Shown here: piece after piece, positions 60,002-64,000 of the stretch | How positions within the stretch are numbered: the first letter of the stretch is position 1 | Layout of the letters: each line of letters opens with the position of its first letter | Origin: Congzhengia minquanensis | Lineage (GTDB): Bacteria > Bacillota > Clostridia > UBA1381 > UBA9506 | Length of the DNA: 64,000 nt | Direction of reading: 5' to 3' | NCBI RefSeq assembly: GCF_014384785.1 | Contig: NZ_JACRSU010000004.1 | Span: forward strand, 1 to 64,000 | The notes under the pieces: model-generated | Told to the model about the DNA's origin: nothing | Database searches by the model: none | Seen by the model: only the letters and a program-made list of their open reading frames with translations | Translations under genes and position numbers: made by a program

Positions 60002-60811
60002 ATGGAAAAAACAAAAAATGTAGATGTAATGCTTGAAAGAGAGCTGCCAACGCCTTTTCGGATGTTCCATTTATTTGAGCGCAAGCCGCACTATGAGATG
60101 GACTTTCACCAGCATGAAACATTTTACCATGTTAATTTGGTGCTGTCAGGGGAGGTTCGGGTAATCTGTAAAAATGAAACGGCAAACATACACCAAAACC
60201 AGGTTTTTGTAGTGCCTCCGGGGCTTATTCACAAGCTTCAGTCAAACGGCGGATACAGACAATTCGGAATTGATTTGACGCTGGAACATAAGCAAGAAGA
60301 ACTTGCCGTTCTTGCCAGGGGAGCATTTGAAAATCAGTTTACCGTTACGCCGGTTCGGTCTGTAACGGAACGTTTTTCATCTCTTGAAGAGAAAATGCGG
60401 AATCCCATGCCGCTGAATTTGCTAAATTTATTAAATTTTGCAGAACGGATTGTAATTGATACCATGGAGGCAGTATTAAACCAAAAGAAAGAGTCATTTT
60501 CAGAAAAAGTTACAAAAATTTTGCAGGAGCGTGACCCATTTCGTTTAACGGTGACGGACATTTGCCGGCTTTTAAATTATTCCAAAAGCCAGATTGAGCG
60601 GATTTCGAATAGGGAATTGGGCTGTGGCATGATGGAATATATCAACAATATCAGGATGAATGAAATCTGTACATTGCTTCGGTGGTCTGACATGCCCCTT
60701 GCGCAAATTGCAGAAAAAACGGGACTTTATGATGCGAGTCATCTAATTACATTTTTTAAACGGCACATGGGAACGACACCCGGCAGATACAGAAAAGACA
60801 GGCAAAAATAA
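60002..60811 (+). CDS. AraC-family transcriptional regulator (3)
   Basis: A 269-residue AraC/XylS regulator. The N-terminal cupin has MDFHQHETFYHVNLVLSG (about 34-51), and VVPPGLIHKLQ (about 71-81). The C-terminal domain carries two HTH motifs (TVTDICRLLNYSKSQIERI and PLAQIAEKTGLYDASHLITFFKR). AAGGAG lies 7 bases before the ATG. It faces the toroid enzyme gene, the likely target, and ends at the stem of the rplL terminator. Confidence 0.92.
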   Translation: MEKTKNVDVMLERELPTPFRMFHLFERKPHYEMDFHQHETFYHVNLVLSGEVRVICKNETANIHQNQVFVVPPGLIHKLQSNGGYRQFGIDLTLEHKQEELAVLARGAFENQFTVTPVRSVTERFSSLEEKMRNPMPLNLLNLLNFAERIVIDTMEAVLNQKKESFSEKVTKILQERDPFRLTVTDICRLLNYSKSQIERISNRELGCGMMEYINNIRMNEICTLLRWSDMPLAQIAEKTGLYDASHLITFFKRHMGTTPGRYRKDRQK

Positions 60812-60843
60812 ACCGTGCGGCTTTTTGCTGCCGCACGGTTTTT
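60811..60843. terminator. bidirectional terminator of rplL and AraC (3)
   Basis: An 11-bp AACCGTGCGGC/GCCGCACGGTT stem (60811-60821 and 60830-60840) with an 8-base loop, A-rich on one side and T-rich on the other. It closes the ribosomal operon right after rplL, so transcription does not continue into rpoB. Confidence 0.9.
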
Positions 60844-60856
60844 AGATGTAATAAAA

Positions 60857-61231
60857 TTATTTCAATGTAACTTTTGCGCCAACTTCTTCAAGTTTTGCTT
60901 TGATTTCGTCAGCTGTTTCTTTACTTGCAGCTTCCTTAATTACTTTCGGAGCGCCGTCAACCATTTCTTTTGCTTCTTTTAAGCCAAGGCCGGTAACTTC
61001 ACGAACAACCTTAATAACCTTAACCTTTTCGCCGCCAACTTCTGTCAGCTCAACGTCGAATTCAGATTTTTCTTCTGCAGCAGCAGCTCCGGGAGCAGCT
61101 GCACCGGCAACAGCTACAGGAGCAGCCGCGCTAACGCCGAATTCCTCTTCAATTGCTTTCACCAGTTCTGATAATTCCAGAACGGAAAGCGCCTTAATTT
61201 CTTCAATCATAGCAGTAATCTTTTCGCTCAT
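60857..61231 (-). CDS. rplL: 50S ribosomal protein L7/L12
   Basis: The stalk protein, 124 residues, present in multiple copies on the ribosome and needed for factor binding. The N-terminal dimerisation helix, Ala/Gly-rich hinge (about 36-55) and C-terminal domain ([39 protein letters not shown]) are complete. AGGAGG precedes the ATG. A terminator follows it directly; rpoB, which normally comes next, is 43 kb away. Confidence 0.98.
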   Translation of the reverse strand: MSEKITAMIEEIKALSVLELSELVKAIEEEFGVSAAAPVAVAGAAAPGAAAAEEKSEFDVELTEVGGEKVKVIKVVREVTGLGLKEAKEMVDGAPKVIKEAASKETADEIKAKLEEVGAKVTLK

Positions 61232-61285
61232 TTTAATTTTCCTCCTAATTTAAATTCGTAAAAATACGTTAAATTGTTTTTTCGT

Positions 61286-61786
61286 TTAAGCTGTTTCTTT
61301 CTGTTCACGAACAGCGTCGATTGCCCTTGCAAGGCCTGCGATTGTTGCGTTCAAGCCACCTGCCAGCATAGCATAAAGCGTGTCTTTCGAGGGGATTTTG
61401 CTCAATGCGTCAATCTCTTCTAACGACATTGCCCTGCCTTCCATAAAGCCGGCTTTAATTTCAAACACTTCGTTATCTTTTGCAAATTCAGCTAAAACGC
61501 GCGCCGGAGCGACAACATCTTCAAAACTGAGGGCCAAAGCCGTGGGGCCGTTTAAAATTTCGTCGAATTCGTTAAAGCCCGCGTCGTTTGCCGCACGTTT
61601 TGTCAGGGTGTTTTTCACAACCGCATATTCAATGTTTGCTTCACGCAGCTTGTTTCTAAGCTGTGTGTCTTCCTCAACCGTTAAACCGCAGTAGTCGACA
61701 AAAACGCCGGCAGCCGCTGTTTTCAGCTTTTCAGAAAGGTCAGCAACCATTTGCTGTTTCTGCTGTAAAACTTTTTCACTTGGCAT
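61286..61786 (-). CDS. rplJ: 50S ribosomal protein L10
   Basis: The stalk base protein, 166 residues, to which L7/L12 dimers bind. The N-terminal DYCGLTVEEDTQLRNKLREANIEYAVVKNTL block is typical. GAGGTG lies 7 bases before the ATG. It is preceded by a hairpin-rich leader that is a known control site for the L10-L12 unit and followed by rplL after 54 bases. Confidence 0.97.
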   Translation of the reverse strand: MPSEKVLQQKQQMVADLSEKLKTAAAGVFVDYCGLTVEEDTQLRNKLREANIEYAVVKNTLTKRAANDAGFNEFDEILNGPTALALSFEDVVAPARVLAEFAKDNEVFEIKAGFMEGRAMSLEEIDALSKIPSKDTLYAMLAGGLNATIAGLARAIDAVREQKETA

Positions 61787-61799
61787 GATTTTTCACCTC

Positions 61800-61930
61800 A
61801 CTGTGTAATAAAAAATAAAAGGCTTTTCTCCGCAAACGAAGAAAAGCCCTAAATCACCTTTAAAGCGTTTCCTCGGCGGGCAAATTTAAGCCGATAACGG
61901 CGCCTGCTGTCTGCGGAAAATATTTTACTA
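61800..61930 (-). promoter_or_regulatory. L10 leader RNA with attenuator-like terminator
   Basis: The region upstream of rplJ can form the L10-leader fold, bound by the L10(L12)4 complex to lower its own expression in Firmicutes. The distal hairpin, a GGCTTTTCT/AGAAAAGCC stem (arms near 61821-61829 and 61840-61848), is followed on the minus strand by a T-rich tract, so it can act as a terminator. An A/G-rich internal loop and a further GC-rich stem lie at 61865-61915. Confidence 0.75.
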
Positions 61931-61970
61931 AATCAAGTATACCAGAAATTTGTTTCTGTGTCAAGCAAAA

Positions 61971-62666
61971 TTAGTCAGACAGTTTTGTCTGGTTAATTTT
62001 AACGCCGGGGCCCATGGTAGAAGCTACGACACAGCTTTTAATATACTGGCCCTTTGCTGCCGCCGGCTTTGCCTTAATGATGGCAGAAAGAAGAGCGTTA
62101 AAGTTTTCGCAAAGCTTTTCTTTGCCAAACGAAACCTTACCCACCGGGCAGTGGATGATGTTGGTTTTGTCCAAACGGTATTCCACTTTACCGGATTTAA
62201 TCTCGTTAACGGCCTTTGTAACGTCCATTGTAACCGTGCCGGCTTTCGGGCTGGGCATTAAGCCTTTCGGGCCCAAAACCTTACCTAAACGGCCTACAAC
62301 GCCCATCATATCGGGTGTTGCAACAACAACGTCGTAATCAAACCAGTTCTCGTTCTGAATTCTGGGAATCAGTTCCTCAGCGCCTACAAAGTCTGCGCCT
62401 GCGGCCTGTGCCTCGTCAGCTTTCTCACCTTTGGCAAACACCAAAACACGGGCAACCTTACCTGTGCCGTGAGGCAAAACAATGGCGCCGCGAACCTGCT
62501 GGTCTGCGTGTCTTGAGTCAACGCCCAAACGAACGTGAACCTCAACGGTTTCGTCAAATTTTGCTTTAGAAGCTTTTACAACCAGGTCCAAAGCTTCGTC
62601 AGAGTCATAGAGCTTTGATTTTTCGATGAGCTTCGCGCTCTCTTTATAATTTTTTCCTCTAAACAT
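61971..62666 (-). CDS. rplA: 50S ribosomal protein L1
   Basis: L1 forms the mobile stalk that helps release deacylated tRNA. The product is 231 residues from the ATG at 62666 (AGGAGG 7 bases upstream), beginning [18 protein letters not shown]. The conserved block [19 protein letters not shown] and the C-terminal GPGVKI are present. It follows rplK by 64 bases. Confidence 0.98.
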   Translation of the reverse strand: MFRGKNYKESAKLIEKSKLYDSDEALDLVVKASKAKFDETVEVHVRLGVDSRHADQQVRGAIVLPHGTGKVARVLVFAKGEKADEAQAAGADFVGAEELIPRIQNENWFDYDVVVATPDMMGVVGRLGKVLGPKGLMPSPKAGTVTMDVTKAVNEIKSGKVEYRLDKTNIIHCPVGKVSFGKEKLCENFNALLSAIIKAKPAAAKGQYIKSCVVASTMGPGVKINQTKLSD

Positions 62667-62730
62667 TCTGTTTCCTCCTTCTGTGGTCAAACAAGCGAAT
62701 GTTCGCTCTCCCACTTAATTAAAAATCGAA

Positions 62731-63156
62731 TTAGTCTTCGACAGTAATGCCCATGCTTCTTGCAGTTCCTGCAATCATGCTCATGGCAGCTTCAATGGAT
62801 GCTGCGTTTAAGTCAGGCATTTTCTGTTCAGCAATCTGTTTTACAGCGTCTTTGCTGACCGTAGCAACCTTTGTTTTGTTGGGCGTACCCGAAGCCTTGT
62901 CGATTTTAGCGGCTTTCTTTAACAGTACAGCCGCCGGGGGAGTTTTTGTGATGAATGTGAAAGACCTGTCAGCATAAACTGTGATAACAACAGGGATAAT
63001 TAATCCTGCGTCCTTTGCTGTTTTTTCATTAAACTCCTTCGTGAACTGAACGATGTTTACACCGTGCTGACCCAAAGCAGGACCAACCGGGGGAGCCGGA
63101 GTAGCTTTGCCTGCCGGAATCTGCAGCTTGATGTAACCTGTGATTTTCTGTGCCAT
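62731..63156 (-). CDS. rplK: 50S ribosomal protein L11
   Basis: L11 binds the GTPase-associated centre of 23S rRNA and is needed for the stringent response. The ATG at 63156 has AGGAGG 8 bases upstream and gives 141 residues, the family length, beginning [39 protein letters not shown] and the C-terminal rRNA-binding [18 protein letters not shown] helices ([31 protein letters not shown]) are present. Confidence 0.98.
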   Translation of the reverse strand: MAQKITGYIKLQIPAGKATPAPPVGPALGQHGVNIVQFTKEFNEKTAKDAGLIIPVVITVYADRSFTFITKTPPAAVLLKKAAKIDKASGTPNKTKVATVSKDAVKQIAEQKMPDLNAASIEAAMSMIAGTARSMGITVED

Positions 63157-63174
63157 TTTGTGCACCTCCTCTTT

Positions 63175-63330
63175 AACAAATGTGGTAATGGCGAACAGGA
63201 TTTTTAAATTTCCCGTCCTCCCACACGCGGAAAACCCCGCGCAGGGCAGCAAATATACTGCCCGAAAAGGCATTTGCCCGAAAGCAGACCGCCTTTATAA
63301 AAGCCGGCGGAAGCCCGCCTGCGTTTTTAA
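63175..63330 (-). promoter_or_regulatory. structured nusG-rplK leader with several hairpins
   Basis: The 179-base gap between nusG and rplK holds at least four hairpins: GGCGG/CCGCC near 63303-63318, GGC/GCC near 63268-63278, a GGGCAG/CTGCCC stem near 63243-63262, and a CGCGG/CCGCG stem near 63226-63242. It has no reading frame. One of them may end part of the nusG transcript; binding of L1, as in E. coli for rplKA, is possible. Confidence 0.4.
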
Positions 63331-63335
63331 CAACA

Positions 63336-63857
63336 TTAGTTTAACACTTCAATTTGTGAAAAGTCAAGTTCAACTGGCGTTTCGCGGCCGAACATGGAAA
63401 CGATAACGCGAACGGTTTGTTTTTCGGTGTTAATTTCGTCCACCACGCCAACAAAGTCGGCAAATGCACCGTCGGTAACGCGGACAGACGAGCCTGCGCT
63501 GAAATTAACCTCAACAACCCTGCGTTCAATTCCCATGGAATGAACCTCTTCCTCGGTTAAAGGAACGGGTTTCGAGCCGGGGCCAACAAACCCCGTAACG
63601 CCGCGTGTGTTGCGGATTACATACCAGCTGTCGTCTGTCATAATCATTTTCACCATGACATAGCCGGGCAAGAGCTTTCTTTGCACAACCTTTTGTTCGT
63701 TGCCCTTCTGCTCCACAACCTCTTCCATCGGAACCTGCACCTCTAAAATCAAATCCTGTAGGCCGCGGTTTTCAATGGTTTTTTCCAAATCCGTCTGAAC
63801 TTTTTTTTCATATCCTGAAAATGTATGAATAACATACCATTTTGCGTCTTCAGCCAT
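63336..63857 (-). CDS. nusG: transcription termination/antitermination protein NusG
   Basis: NusG binds RNA polymerase and affects pausing and Rho action. The product is 173 residues from the ATG at 63857, beginning MAEDAKWYVIHTFSGYE, as in relatives; the ribosome site is weak (TGGAC). The NGN domain has KLLPGYVMVKMIM and VRNTRGVTGFVG-like sequence (VIRNTRGVTGFVG) and the C-terminal KOW domain has GAFADFVGVVDEI. An ATG 15 codons further upstream is less likely. It lies between secE and rplK. Confidence 0.97.
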   Translation of the reverse strand: MAEDAKWYVIHTFSGYEKKVQTDLEKTIENRGLQDLILEVQVPMEEVVEQKGNEQKVVQRKLLPGYVMVKMIMTDDSWYVIRNTRGVTGFVGPGSKPVPLTEEEVHSMGIERRVVEVNFSAGSSVRVTDGAFADFVGVVDEINTEKQTVRVIVSMFGRETPVELDFSQIEVLN

Positions 63858-63945
63858 ATTTGTCCAAAAGAAGCAAAGCCTCTTTTTGCCTCCTTTTCCC
63901 ATGCGCTTTTTTCTTCACAGCGTCATGTGTTATTAAAACAGCTGT

Positions 63946-64000
63946 CTACTTCATAAATGAGAGCAGATACGTGAACCCGAGGTCAATTAAAGAAATAAAT
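63946..64000 (-). CDS. secE: preprotein translocase subunit SecE (3' end only)
   Basis: Just 17 residues plus the stop codon are inside the window; the gene runs off the right edge. The visible end reads FISLIDLGFTYLLSFMK, which matches the last transmembrane helix of SecE (the family has FxxxIDLGxxxLL). The position before nusG is the standard place for secE. SecE is an essential part of the SecYEG channel. Confidence 0.8.
   Translation of the reverse strand, partial: FISLIDLGFTYLLSFMK

Overview
The window looks like chromosomal DNA of a spore-forming, low-to-moderate GC member of the Clostridia (Firmicutes). The evidence is a Firmicutes-type str cluster with a small L7Ae-like gene between rpoC and rpsL, a cwlJ-gerQ spore-germination pair, a SleB-type cortex hydrolase with a copper-amine-oxidase-like stalk, SLH and beta-sandwich secreted proteins, strong AGGAGG ribosome sites, and frequent GTG/TTG starts. 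I see no IS element, prophage, CRISPR array or tRNA gene.

Layout. At 1-190 a strong leftward promoter and leader run off the left edge, probably into an rRNA operon. 357-5234 carries a MATE exporter and a large secreted protein. 5445-17914 (all leftward) is rpoB-rpoC-L7Ae-rpsL-rpsG-fusA-tuf. 18159-22595 (rightward) holds suhB, a lipoprotein, a SleB-like hydrolase and a CIRCE-controlled htpG. 22634-28560 is the replication and segregation region: two perfect parS sites, a DUF4446 gene, parB, parA, greA, an unrecognised gene, rnmV, dnaN, and a 300-bp AT-rich gap with DnaA boxes that is the best oriC candidate. dnaA is not next to it. 28591-45000 is mixed: a HAD phosphatase, cwlJ-gerQ, carbohydrate-type genes facing AraC regulators, cca, rny, a divergent GyrB/ParE-like topoisomerase and guaB. 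45115-54531 (rightward) is a U32 protein, a NusG-II protein, a Gx transporter, maf, mreBCD, mrdA, minC, then a hairpin-rich element and mgsA. 54591-60811 holds an SLH membrane protein, an aldo-keto reductase, and an alpha/alpha-toroid enzyme facing another AraC regulator. 60857-64000 (leftward) is rplL-rplJ-rplA-rplK-nusG and the 3' end of secE.

How it fits together. The usual secE-nusG-rplKAJL-rpoBC-str series keeps its order and strand but is split between rplL and rpoB by about 43 kb that includes the putative origin. The rpoBC-str half is transcribed away from the origin, while the nusG-rplL half points toward it. The cell-shape cluster ends in minC followed by mgsA; minD, minE and rodA, which I recall between them in related Clostridia, are absent and a compact array of small hairpins sits there instead. 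Three AraC regulators each face a carbohydrate-type gene or gene pair, which suggests sugar-responsive modules.

Coding starts were moved from the longest ORF to the start with the best ribosome site where the sequence allowed; promoter calls are by eye from -35/-10 hexamers and spacing.
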